Source of the DNA: Helicobacter jaachi
Lineage (GTDB): Bacteria > Campylobacterota > Campylobacteria > Campylobacterales > Helicobacteraceae
Direction: 5' to 3'
DNA: 64,000 nucleotides
Assembly: GCF_000763135.2 (NCBI RefSeq)
Contig: NZ_JRPR02000001.1
Coordinates: 248,001 to 312,000, forward strand
In this document: in pieces, positions 45,256 to 54,507 of the stretch
Position numbering within the stretch: position 1 is the first letter of the stretch
Layout: each line of letters opens with the position of its first letter
Notes under the pieces: model-generated
Database searches by the model: none
Seen by the model: only the letters and a program-made list of their open reading frames with translations
Told to the model about the DNA's origin: nothing
Made by a program: the position numbers and the translations under genes

Positions 45256-47520
45256 ATGAGTAATATTTTAGGATTTCCACGCGTTGGACAAAATAGAGAG
45301 CTAAAAAAGGCGCTGGAAAGCTATTGGAGCGGTAAGTGTAGCCAGCAGGAGTTAGAATCTGTAGCCAAAGATTTGCGTGCAAAGCATTGGGAGCTACAAA
45401 AACACCTTGATTATGTGTGTGTAAATGATTTTAGTTTGTATGATAATGTGCTAGATGTGGCGTATGCCATTAATGCAAAGCCTCAAAGATTTAAAGATTT
45501 AAGCGGTTTGGAGGGTTACTTTGCTATGGCGAGGGGGCATAAAAATGGCGTAGCTTGCGAGATGACAAAGTGGTTTAATACCAACTATCACTATGTCGTG
45601 CCAGAACTTAGCATTGATGATGAATATAAAGCCGATGCGAGCAATATTATCGCGCAATATAATGAAGCAAAAGCGCTAGGCTATAAGCCTAAGATTAGCC
45701 TTGTTGGGCTTTTTACATTTTTTGGACTAAGTAAGATTATTAAGGGCGAGCCAGCTGATGTGTTTAAAAAGGTTAAAAGCGCGTATCTTGATTTAATTGA
45801 TGAGCTAGTAAAAATTGATGATGAAGTGGTGATTGAATTTAGCGAGGCTATTTTTGTGCGCGGAAATGATGAGACTTTGGGCAATTTGCGCTGTTTGCTT
45901 GGCACTTCAGCCATTGAGTGTATTTATAATGTGATTCCAGAAAAGGGCATAAAGACCATTGTAAGCACATTTTTTGAGCATAGCAATGAATTTACAGAGC
46001 TGCTTTTGCGCACTAAGGTGTATGGCATTGGGCTTGATTTTGTCGCGGGCAGCAAGAATGAGCAGAGCCTAGAAGCTATTGGTAAAAGCGATAAAGTGCT
46101 GTATGCAGGTGTAATTGATGGGCGCAATATTTGGGTGGCGGATTTAGAATCTAAGCTTGCCCTTTTAGATTCTATAAATAAATTCGTGCCAAAAGAGCGC
46201 ATTAAAATAAGTGCATCTTGCTCACTTTTGCATGTGCCTTTTAGTAAAGCAGGCGAAAGCAAAATAGATTCTCAAATCCTCTTATGGCTTAGTTTTGCTA
46301 GTGAAAAACTGCAAGAAATTGCTTTTTTGGATAAACTCTTTAGAGGACAAGATAGCGCCGCACTAGCGTTTTTGCAAGAAAATAAAGCCATTAATGCAGC
46401 GCGTAAAAATTCAGATAAGACAAATAATAAAGCCGTGCGTGAGCGCGTGAAAAACTATCCGCACAAGCAAAGAGCAGAGTCGTTTAAAGAGCGCATTAAG
46501 ATTCAAAAAGAGTTGCTTAATTTGCCTATTTTGCCCACTACTACGATTGGTTCTTTCCCGCAAACAAGCGAAATCCGCGCTCTTAGACTAGGGTATAAAA
46601 AGGGTGAAATTAATAAAGCACAATATGATGAGGGCATAAAAGCCTACATTAAAGATTGCGTGGCGTTCCAAGATGAAATCGGGCTTGATGTGCTTGTGCA
46701 TGGCGAGCCAGAGCGTAATGATATGGTGGAGTATTTTGGCGAGCAAATGGAGGGCTTTGTATTTAGCCAAAATGCGTGGGTGCAGAGCTATGGTAGCCGC
46801 TGTGTGAAGCCACCTATTATTTTTGGTGATGTGGCGCGCCCTAAGCCTATGACTGTGGATTGGATTACTTATGCGCAAAGCCTTACAAGCAGGGTGATGA
46901 AAGGTATGCTCACGGGTCCAGTTACGATTTTAAATTGGAGCTTTGTGCGCGATGATTTGCCACGAAGTGCGGTATGTGAGCAATTGGCTTTGTGTATTGC
47001 TGATGAGATTGATGATTTGCAAAAGGCAGGCATTAAGATTATTCAAGTAGATGAAGCTGCCTTTAAAGAGGGCTATCCGCTAAGGGCTGAAAATATTAAA
47101 GAATACGAGCGCTGGGCGCTTGAATGCTTTAAGACATCAACTGCCATAGCCCAGCCGCAAACGCAGATTCACACGCATATGTGCTATAGCGAGTTTAATG
47201 ATATTATTAAAACTATCGAAGCCCTTGATGCTGATGTGATAAGCATTGAAACAGCTAGAAGCGGTAATGAATTGCTTAAAATCTTTAAAGAAGTAGGCTA
47301 CGCAAACGAAGTAGGACCGGGCGTGTATGACATACATAGTCCTAGAATCCCAAGTGTGGAGGAGATAGAACGTCAAATCAAGGCTCTTCTTGAAGTTCTG
47401 CCTAAGGAGCAATTGTGGATTAATCCAGATTGTGGCTTAAAAACTAGAAAATGGGAAGAAGTCAAACCTAGCCTTGAGCATATTGTTGAGGCTGTCAAAA
47501 AGGTGCGCGCTAGCTTGTAG
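45256..47520 (+). CDS. metE: Cobalamin-independent methionine synthase
   Basis: Transfers a methyl group from 5-methyltetrahydrofolate (polyglutamate) to homocysteine, using zinc and no B12. The 754-residue protein has both halves of MetE: the N-terminal FPRVGQNRELKKALESYWSG and the catalytic C-terminal TTTIGSFPQTSEIR, LVHGEPERNDMVEYFGE, IQVDEAAFKEGYPLR, QIHTHMCYSEFND with zinc ligands His and Cys, and NPDCGLKTRKW with the last Cys ligand. ATTTTAAAGGAGC precedes the ATG. metF follows after 46 bases, giving a two-gene unit for the last steps of methionine synthesis. Confidence 0.97.
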   Translation: MSNILGFPRVGQNRELKKALESYWSGKCSQQELESVAKDLRAKHWELQKHLDYVCVNDFSLYDNVLDVAYAINAKPQRFKDLSGLEGYFAMARGHKNGVACEMTKWFNTNYHYVVPELSIDDEYKADASNIIAQYNEAKALGYKPKISLVGLFTFFGLSKIIKGEPADVFKKVKSAYLDLIDELVKIDDEVVIEFSEAIFVRGNDETLGNLRCLLGTSAIECIYNVIPEKGIKTIVSTFFEHSNEFTELLLRTKVYGIGLDFVAGSKNEQSLEAIGKSDKVLYAGVIDGRNIWVADLESKLALLDSINKFVPKERIKISASCSLLHVPFSKAGESKIDSQILLWLSFASEKLQEIAFLDKLFRGQDSAALAFLQENKAINAARKNSDKTNNKAVRERVKNYPHKQRAESFKERIKIQKELLNLPILPTTTIGSFPQTSEIRALRLGYKKGEINKAQYDEGIKAYIKDCVAFQDEIGLDVLVHGEPERNDMVEYFGEQMEGFVFSQNAWVQSYGSRCVKPPIIFGDVARPKPMTVDWITYAQSLTSRVMKGMLTGPVTILNWSFVRDDLPRSAVCEQLALCIADEIDDLQKAGIKIIQVDEAAFKEGYPLRAENIKEYERWALECFKTSTAIAQPQTQIHTHMCYSEFNDIIKTIEALDADVISIETARSGNELLKIFKEVGYANEVGPGVYDIHSPRIPSVEEIERQIKALLEVLPKEQLWINPDCGLKTRKWEEVKPSLEHIVEAVKKVRASL

Positions 47521-47566
47521 GGCTTAAACGCATTGGCGATACATAAAACAAGCAAGGCAGGCAAAT

Positions 47567-48478
47567 ATGGAGATAAATATAGAATCTTTAGTGGCAAAAC
47601 TGCACTCTAAGGAGGCGTTTTTAAGCCTAGAAATCTCTCCAAGTCTTAGCAGTAGGCTTGATGTGGAGTTTATTAATGAGCTAAAAAGCCTAAAAGGCGT
47701 AGATGGCTTTGTATGCACAGATTCGCCTTTGGCGCGCTTTAAGCCTTCATCAATCCTTAGCTCCATTAAGTTTCAAAATGCCTTGCAAAAGCCAGTAATT
47801 TGCACCCTCTCCATGCGAGATAGAAACTCGCTTGCCTTGTGCGGCGATATTTTAGCCGCTAATGAAATGGGCTTGCGCGCGTTTTTGACACTCACAGGAG
47901 ATTCTATAAAAAATGGTGATTGCGTGGGCGCAAAGGGCGTCTTTGAGGATAATTCGCTAAAACTTGGCGCTATTATTGATGGGCTAAATAATGGCATCGC
48001 GGTTAATGGCAAGCCACTAAAAGAGCCAATAGAGCGCATTTATAACTTTCAAGTTATAAATTCTTATGCTAATAATTTGCAATCTTTAAAGCACAAAATC
48101 CGCAAAAAGCTAAGCTCAAATAGGCTAAGTGCGCTTTTTACACAGCCTGTTTATTCGCTTGAGGGCGCGGAGTTTTTACTTAAAAGTCTTGAAGAAATTA
48201 ATGCTGAATATGAGCTAGATTGCGCGCTGGTGCTTGGATTTTTCCCCGTTATGAGTTATAAAATCGCACTTTTTTTGCGCGACAAACTGCCGGGTGTGTA
48301 TATCCCTGATACATGGGTAGATAAGCTTCATACTGCTCACGCCAAAGGCATTGTAGAGGAGCAAAAAGTGGGCTTAGAGATGTCCTTGTCGCTTTTTGAA
48401 TCCTTAAAAAAATTGCACAACAAATTCCATTTTATGAGCGCTAATAAGCCTAGCTTGTTGGAGTATTTTAGAATCTAG
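47567..48478 (+). CDS. metF: Methylenetetrahydrofolate reductase-like protein
   Basis: Reduces 5,10-methylenetetrahydrofolate to the 5-methyl form used by MetE. The 303-residue protein has the TIM-barrel elements LSLEISPS at strand 1, LRAFLTLTGDSI, the segment INSYANNLQSLKHKI, and ALFTQPVYSLEGAEFLLKSL. These fit MetF, although sequence conservation of the folate-binding region is weaker than in E. coli. Placement directly behind metE supports the role. The start ATG at 47567 lies after GGCAGGCAAAT, a modest ribosome site. Confidence 0.82.
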   Translation: MEINIESLVAKLHSKEAFLSLEISPSLSSRLDVEFINELKSLKGVDGFVCTDSPLARFKPSSILSSIKFQNALQKPVICTLSMRDRNSLALCGDILAANEMGLRAFLTLTGDSIKNGDCVGAKGVFEDNSLKLGAIIDGLNNGIAVNGKPLKEPIERIYNFQVINSYANNLQSLKHKIRKKLSSNRLSALFTQPVYSLEGAEFLLKSLEEINAEYELDCALVLGFFPVMSYKIALFLRDKLPGVYIPDTWVDKLHTAHAKGIVEEQKVGLEMSLSLFESLKKLHNKFHFMSANKPSLLEYFRI

Positions 48479-48598
48479 ATTCTGTAACTAGGTTTGTTAC
48501 AAAAACCTTGAGCAAAAAGCCAATGCAAAGCCGCGTGCAAAATGTGGCACAAATAATAAAAATAGTGCAAATAATGCAAGCAGCGCAAGTGATAGCCT

Positions 48599-49582
48599 TT
48601 AAAATGCTACGCTTAGGCTTATACTCCCATAGGTATTATTTTGCGCCTGCTCTTTAAACTCCCTGCCCTGATACACCCAACTTACCATAAGCGCAAAGCC
48701 CCTGTATCCTAGTGCAAAGCCACTTTCAAGTGCATAGTTAATATGCCTTAAGTGCAAATCATTAAAGCTGCTTTGTTTGCCTGTAATGAGGCTATTATAG
48801 CCTACAAACATCGCCCGCGCGCTAGCATATCCATACATAAAAAATCCATTTCCCACACTTGCGCTTAAAATTCCATAATTAAGCCTTGAGGGTATGAGAT
48901 TTTGCTCTAAGCCATAGCCTATGCGCGCGTAGCTCCCGACTTGCGCATTGCCATTATAATTACCTACATCAATATGACCAAAAGGCAGCAAATCCACATC
49001 AAAAAATGCCCTTGACATTGCGTGCAGGCGGTGCATATAGCTGTATGAAAGCAGGAAGTAAAAATCATTTGGTATTTGATGTTCCCAACTCCATATGGGC
49101 GCGCCAATAATGTGATGAAGACGGTTTTGCGATTGCCCACCCAGTGCCTGCTCGCCCACTACGCCAATCCATAAGGCTAGATTCTCTAAAGAGTGCGCCC
49201 TGCGATGCTGCACATCAAAAAATCCAGCAAGCATACCCGCAAAGGGTCTATTATCGCGTAAAAAACCATTGGAGCGTATGGAGGGTGTGTAAATTTTTTG
49301 TGTAATGCCAAGCTGAAAGCGCGTGAAATTGCTGTTATCACCACTTAGCGCCAACGGGTCTAAAAAGCGCATAAAAGATAGTAAATGCTTATTGCGCCAT
49401 AAATCATATTCTTTTGAGGCATACACCAGCACAGAGCCGGCAGTATAGTATCTATCAGCAGATTCTATGGTAAATACATCATTTTCATGGATAAATGAAA
49501 GTGTATGCTTTCCATAGGGCTGCGCATAGCCGATATTCCACACAAAAGCCAGAAAGCACGCTAATCTAAGGTGCTTTCGCAT
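48599..49582 (-). CDS. LpxR-family outer-membrane lipid A deacylase
   Basis: Outer-membrane barrel enzyme that removes the 3'-linked acyl chains of lipid A. The 327-residue product has signal peptide MRKHLRLACFLAFVWNIGYA, the family hallmark ENDVFTIESADRYYTAG near the N-terminus, RPFAGMLAGFF and a terminal Phe (SISLSVAF). An open frame begins at 49666, but a signal peptide appears only from the ATG at 49580-49582, which overlaps the end of the nfeD-like gene by 17 bases. The family is known to remodel lipid A in Helicobacter. Activity here is inferred. Confidence 0.8.
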   Translation of the reverse strand: MRKHLRLACFLAFVWNIGYAQPYGKHTLSFIHENDVFTIESADRYYTAGSVLVYASKEYDLWRNKHLLSFMRFLDPLALSGDNSNFTRFQLGITQKIYTPSIRSNGFLRDNRPFAGMLAGFFDVQHRRAHSLENLALWIGVVGEQALGGQSQNRLHHIIGAPIWSWEHQIPNDFYFLLSYSYMHRLHAMSRAFFDVDLLPFGHIDVGNYNGNAQVGSYARIGYGLEQNLIPSRLNYGILSASVGNGFFMYGYASARAMFVGYNSLITGKQSSFNDLHLRHINYALESGFALGYRGFALMVSWVYQGREFKEQAQNNTYGSISLSVAF

Positions 49583-49991
49583 CAATAATTGCCTTATTTC
49601 CTTTGATTGCCACAACTTTAACTTTATCCCCCTCTTTTGGCGTAAAGTTTTGAGAGCTTGTCTCATACGCCCATAAAGTGCCTTTAAAATACACCATACC
49701 TTCCCTTATTTCGCCCACACCCTCATCAAAAAGATTATCTTTATAGTGCTGCGAGCGGTGAAACCAAGATTTAATAGGCTTGCGTAAGAGGACTAAAGAG
49801 ATAAGCGAGAATGCACAAATGCTCACAGATTGCCACATAAGCGGATTTCCAAAACGCTCAAACTCCAAAAAATACTCTAAAAGGGCAGTGATACAAAATC
49901 CTATACCGATAAAAAGCAGAAAAAATGAAGCAAAAAATATCTCCACCACCACAGCAAAAATGCCAACGATAAGTAATATAAGCGCGGACAT
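49566..49991 (-). CDS. NfeD-family membrane protein
   Basis: A 141-residue protein with two to three membrane helices (ILLIVGIFAVVVEIFFASFFLLFIGIGF in sequence order, residues 4-32) and a C-terminal OB-fold-like domain (GMVYFKGTLWAYET, DKVKVVAIKGNKAIIDAK). NfeD proteins pair with SPFH/stomatin proteins, and the gene directly follows one here (gap 6 bases). The pair is thought to organise membrane microdomains or protein quality control. Confidence in the family is high, in function low. Confidence 0.82.
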   Translation of the reverse strand: MSALILLIVGIFAVVVEIFFASFFLLFIGIGFCITALLEYFLEFERFGNPLMWQSVSICAFSLISLVLLRKPIKSWFHRSQHYKDNLFDEGVGEIREGMVYFKGTLWAYETSSQNFTPKEGDKVKVVAIKGNKAIIDAKAP

Positions 49992-49997
49992 AGAGTT

Positions 49998-50897
49998 TTA
50001 TTGCTTTTTCAAAAAATCGCCCACTACGCTTAGTGCGCCGATAAACTCGCTCACTTCATAGGGGATAATGACTTTATCTTTACTAGGATTTTTGGATAAT
50101 TCACTAAAGGCGTTAATACGCTCTTTGACTAGCAAAAACTCCGCAGCATTGGCATTTTGCGCCATTTGTTTGGCAATAAGCTCAATAGCATCACTCTGCC
50201 CTTGAGCGAGCGCGATTTGCTCATATTTTTTCGCATCTGCCATACGCTCAATGGCTTCAGCTTGCAAGACTTTTTCTTGCTTTAGGGCTTCGGCATTGCG
50301 GATTAGGGCTTCTTTTTCAGCTTGAGCTTTAAGCTCTACTGCTCTTTTTTCGCGCTCAGCTTTCATTTGTAAATTCATCGCCGCTTCAATATCTTTGGGC
50401 ACAGAGATTTCGCTAATCTCCACGCGCATAATTTTTACTCCCCAATTATTTGCCGCATCGCCAAGTGCTGCTTGCAGCGCGGCATTGAGCCTATCGCGTG
50501 AAGAGAGTGAATCATCTAAATTAATGCGCCCTATTTCTCCGCGAAGTGTGGTTGTAGCGAGATTTGCAATAGCTTGTTTGTAATCATTTACGCTATACAC
50601 GGCAGATTTTGCATCAAATACTTTTAAAAACACGATACCATCGATATTAATATTTACATTATCCTTGGTAATAACCTGCTGTCGCCCGATGTCTATCATC
50701 TGCTCGCGCGCGCTCACCACTGCGCTTACTCTATCAATCACAGGGACGATGAATGCAATCCCCCCATCAAGCACCCTGTGGAATTTACCAAGCCGCTCGA
50801 CAATGGCAATGTCAGTTTGTGAAATAATCTTTATACCAAAAAACAGCACCACGCCGCAGAGCGCTAGCACCACTATTGCAAAGATAAGCCCTACCAT
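49998..50897 (-). CDS. SPFH/stomatin-like (band 7) membrane protein
   Basis: A 299-residue membrane-anchored oligomeric protein: an N-terminal helix (LIFAIVVLALCGVVLFFGI), the SPFH domain with AIVERLGKFHRVLDGGIAFIVPVIDRV and RGEIGRINLDDSLSSRDRLN, GVKIMRVEISEISVPKDI, and a long coiled-coil tail rich in Ala, Glu and Lys (MKAEREKRAVELKAQAEKEA). These are typical of QmcA/paraslipin-type stomatins. It forms a unit with the nfeD-like gene. Confidence 0.88.
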   Translation of the reverse strand: MVGLIFAIVVLALCGVVLFFGIKIISQTDIAIVERLGKFHRVLDGGIAFIVPVIDRVSAVVSAREQMIDIGRQQVITKDNVNINIDGIVFLKVFDAKSAVYSVNDYKQAIANLATTTLRGEIGRINLDDSLSSRDRLNAALQAALGDAANNWGVKIMRVEISEISVPKDIEAAMNLQMKAEREKRAVELKAQAEKEALIRNAEALKQEKVLQAEAIERMADAKKYEQIALAQGQSDAIELIAKQMAQNANAAEFLLVKERINAFSELSKNPSKDKVIIPYEVSEFIGALSVVGDFLKKQ

Positions 50898-50990
50898 TTA
50901 TGCTCCTTGCGATAAGCGCAATCGCGCTTATAGAATCTAAATACTAAAACCGCGCGATTGTAGCATTTTTTTCTAAATTGATTTTAGGAG

Positions 50991-52034
50991 CTACTCGTGC
51001 ATAAAGTTTTTAAGCCCTAGCTCCATTGCATAAGGCACGGAGCTGCCATGACTTTGCCCAGCAAATTCTGTAAAGCGCACATTTTTAGAATCTAGCGCAG
51101 CATTTTGGAAAGCACTCACGATAGATTCTATATTTATTATGGATTTGCGCGGCATTCTTTGGGCTTGCGCGGGTTGTGCAGATTTTTTAGATTCTGTATT
51201 TGTGGGGTTTGCTTGCTTTGGCGTGCTTTTCGGTGAGGTTTGCGCATTTTTTTGATTGGCAGGATTTTCTAGCGCGCCGCGCGTGAAGTCAATTTGCACA
51301 TTAAGACTATGAGGCTTTAGATTCTTAATCCCGCGCGCGACAAAGCGCCCCTCTCCCCACCAAAGCGAGGGCGAAGCGCACACATAGTGGCTAAAGCTAT
51401 CAGGCTTTGTTAAAAGCGTATAAAGCACAAACATACCGCCAAATGAATGCCCTAAGAGCAGCTCCTTGCGAGGTTTGTCAAATTTTTTATGGATAAAGGG
51501 CTGCACTTGCTTTGTGATAAAGTCTAAAAACGCCTCCACACCGCCGCTGCCTTGAAAAGTATCTTGCAAATCTTTATCTAGCTTAGTATCTATATTTGGC
51601 AGATAATCATAAGTGCGCAGCGCCCTATCATAGGCTAGCTCGCTATCGTGTCCTATGCTTACAAAAATAGGCATAGATTCTAAGGTGCGCGTGTTATTCA
51701 GGCTAGAATCTGCTGCGATAAAATTAAGTAAGCGCGGAAAAAATCCATTGCCATCAAGGGTGTAATACACGCCATTTTCGCGCGCTAGGACTTTTGGGTC
51801 TTGTTTTACTCTCTCTAATGCTGCCTTTGGGAGTGCGATATAGAGATAATAACTGCGCTCTTTACTAAAATCGCTCTTTAGCTTTATGCGCTCAATTTTA
51901 AATAATTCTTGCGCTTGCTTGTCAATTTTTGGGATTTCAAGGCTTGGTGCGCTAAAACTTTGCGTGCAAAGCGCTAGCAGGGCAGCAAGAATCCACATCA
52001 TATTGGCATTAAAAATTATGGCAATCTTTTTCAT
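50991..52034 (-). CDS. Exported esterase, siderophore trilactone hydrolase type
   Basis: A 347-residue secreted alpha/beta hydrolase of the putative esterase family (PF00756; IroE/BesA/Cee-like). It has a signal peptide (IIFNANMMWILAALLALCTQ), YYLYIALP, LDGNGFFPRLLNF, the nucleophile elbow LLLGHSFGGMFVLYTLL and the catalytic His in AGQSHGSSVPY. A Pro/Lys/Ser-rich insert (about residues 258-295) precedes the last third. Campylobacter Cee cleaves enterobactin in the periplasm to release iron. The gene sits 42 bases downstream of a TonB receptor in the same orientation, supporting a siderophore-use module. Substrate is inferred. Confidence 0.78.
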   Translation of the reverse strand: MKKIAIIFNANMMWILAALLALCTQSFSAPSLEIPKIDKQAQELFKIERIKLKSDFSKERSYYLYIALPKAALERVKQDPKVLARENGVYYTLDGNGFFPRLLNFIAADSSLNNTRTLESMPIFVSIGHDSELAYDRALRTYDYLPNIDTKLDKDLQDTFQGSGGVEAFLDFITKQVQPFIHKKFDKPRKELLLGHSFGGMFVLYTLLTKPDSFSHYVCASPSLWWGEGRFVARGIKNLKPHSLNVQIDFTRGALENPANQKNAQTSPKSTPKQANPTNTESKKSAQPAQAQRMPRKSIINIESIVSAFQNAALDSKNVRFTEFAGQSHGSSVPYAMELGLKNFMHE

Positions 52035-52076
52035 TTTTGACCTTTCAAATAAATTGTATTTTATAGAATCTAACCT

Positions 52077-54330
52077 TTAAAAATCTGCTCTTACACTAAG
52101 CCAATAGCTGCGGCTTGGCATAACGCGTTGATAGGGGTTGATATAGCCACCATTTGCCACAGGATTATTGATGTTGTTAGCTCCATAGGTTGTATAGAGC
52201 ATCGGGTCCCAAAAATCTACATCAAGCACATTATTTACCGCTAGTGTGAGCGTGTATTGCTTGAATTTATAGCTTGCTCCAATATCTACTAGCTGATAGT
52301 CTTTATAATATTTCCCTAATAATCCGCGTGTGCTTGTAGCGTAACTTATGGCATTAGCTGTGCTTGCTGCGTCTGTTGGTGTTTGATACTTGCCGCTCCA
52401 GCGCAGATACGCGCTAAAATCTTTATACGCATAGCGTGGGGTGAGTGTAAAAGTGTGGCGAGGGATATTATTTACTGCTTCTCCCTCTTGGTAGGCATAG
52501 CCCGGCGCGGCTTTTAGCACTTCTGTGTGGGTAAAGCCATAGTTTGCATCAAGGGAAAATCCATACATAGGCTTTACTTTGAGTGAGAGTTCTACGCCGC
52601 TCATATAGGATTTTGAGGCATTGTTGTATCGCCAGCAAAAATTGTGTTCACAGGTGGGGTCGGTTGCCATTCGTGTTGATGTGGATATAATTTGGTCTTT
52701 AAAATCTGTGTAGTAGCCTGTGAGGATAAGCATAGTAGGCTCAAAGTCTAAAACCGCGCTTAACTCATAGTTCCAACTTTTTTCTGTTTGTAGATTTTGG
52801 TTTCCAAAATACGCTACATCAAAAACATTAACATAATTATAGAGCTGTGTTATTGCAGGGATTTTTACTCCACTTGTAATGCCACCTTTGAATGTGAGCC
52901 ACTCTGTTGGGTTAATATTGACATAAAAGCGTGGATTTGGTGTAGTTTTAAACTTATCACTATAATTATATCGCCCTCCCAAAGTTGCACTTATGTATTC
53001 ATTAATCAAATATTCTCCCTCAGCAAAGAGAGCGGCTTGATTAGTGTGCTCGGTAATGCGATTATCAGGGCTTATGGCATGAATAGCTAATTGCTCAAAG
53101 ATGTAATGCACGCCGCCATTAAAAAGGATATTTCCAGCATTGCCCAAGCTAAAATCTTTAAAATAGCTGCTTTGGGCTATTAGCATATTATCTGTTCGCC
53201 CATCACCTTTATTTCCCCATAATACTTTATCACCCTTGCTTCCACCGATAGGGATATTACTGCCATTATTTTGTTTATGATTGCCCCAAGTCATATATGA
53301 ATACTGCACATAGCTTGTAAGCTTACCCCAGTCATAATCTGCCTCGTGATTAAGTACATTATTGAGTTTATAAAAATCTCGCGCACTCGCTCCACCACCA
53401 AAGCCGCTTAACGAGCCTGTGCGCGCAAAGTAGAGTTCAGAATCTAAATAGATATAATTATTCTTATTTGGTGTAAAATTTAATCGCCCACCAACATTCC
53501 AGTTAGTAAAAGCAGTAGAGCCAGTGTAGGGATTACTATAATCTTGGTCTATGATTTGCCCATTGCGCCACTGCTTTAAGCCTGCAGGTTTTTCATAGGC
53601 ATTGCGCCCACCGGCTTTATAACTCCCCCGTAGATTAAGAGAAAGCATATTTTTAATGAGTGGGATATTCATATAGGCATTGCCTCCAAAGATATTGCCA
53701 AAGCGCGCATCGCTCATTATTTGAGAATCTAGCTGCACGCCACCACTTAACTCATCGCTATGTTTTTTAGTAATGATATTTATCACCCCACCCATTGCAT
53801 CGCTACCATACAGCACGGAGGCAGGACCGCGTATGACTTCCACACGCTCTATCATAGAGGGTGGTGGCATAAAGCTTGAGAATGTCCCACCCCAGCCAGT
53901 GTAGTCAAAATCCCTATCCACATTTTGGCGCTTGCCATCAATGAGAATAAGCGTATAGACCGAGCCTAGCCCACGCATAGAGATTTCGCTACTGCCCACG
54001 CGCGTTTTTTCAATATACACGCCCGGCACATCTTGCACCATATCACCAATGTCGCGCACAGGGCGAGTGAGAATCTCCTCTTTTTCAACAATAGCAATAG
54101 AAGCGGGCGCGTTTTTAATATCCTGCTCATATCCTGCAGCGGTTACCACAGAGCGAGTGAGATTGACTTTGCGGGGAGATTGTGAGGAAGATTTCACCTT
54201 AGAATCTGCGCTAGATTCTAAAGATGTTTGACTTATCCCCCCCCCCCGTAGAATTATTCGCCTCATCAGCAACAAGCGCATGAGAGGAGAGAAGTGCTAA
54301 ACCCAAACCAAATGCGAGTAAATATTTCAT
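52077..54330 (-). pseudogene. TonB-dependent siderophore receptor, phase-OFF by G11 tract
   Basis: An outer-membrane receptor of the CfrA/FepA/CirA type. Signal peptide MKYLLAFGLGLALLSSHALV starts at ATG 54328-54330 with AAGGATATGCT upstream. A run of 11 G (54237-54247 on the plus strand) then shifts the frame: the encoded product ends after 39 residues (NNSTGGGDKSNIFRI stop). The remaining 720 codons are intact in the next frame, with plug motifs LIDGKRQNVDRDF and ERVEVIRGPASVLYGSDAMGG and a barrel ending in YWLSVRADF. Ten or thirteen G would restore a full protein of about 750 residues. I therefore treat it as a functional gene caught in the OFF state rather than a dead one. The esterase follows directly. 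Confidence 0.88.
54237..54247 (-). repeat. G11 phase-variation tract of the third TonB receptor
   Basis: Eleven C on the plus strand, read as G11 just after the signal peptide codons. The length given puts the signal peptide and the mature protein in different frames. Removal of one base, or addition of two, restores the frame. Same position relative to the signal peptide as the C10 run of the first receptor. Confidence 0.88.
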
Positions 54331-54507
54331 AGCATATCCTTAAGATAAAAATAATGAGAGCGACTTGCGATTATAATAAATAAAACTAAAAATAACATAA
54401 AAGCTAAGATATTGCCAAAGCGCGCTATGTGTATTTATAGAATCTAGTAGGGTTTATTTTGGTTTAAAACCTAGCGCGATATAGAATCTACATACCTACC
54501 CACATAC

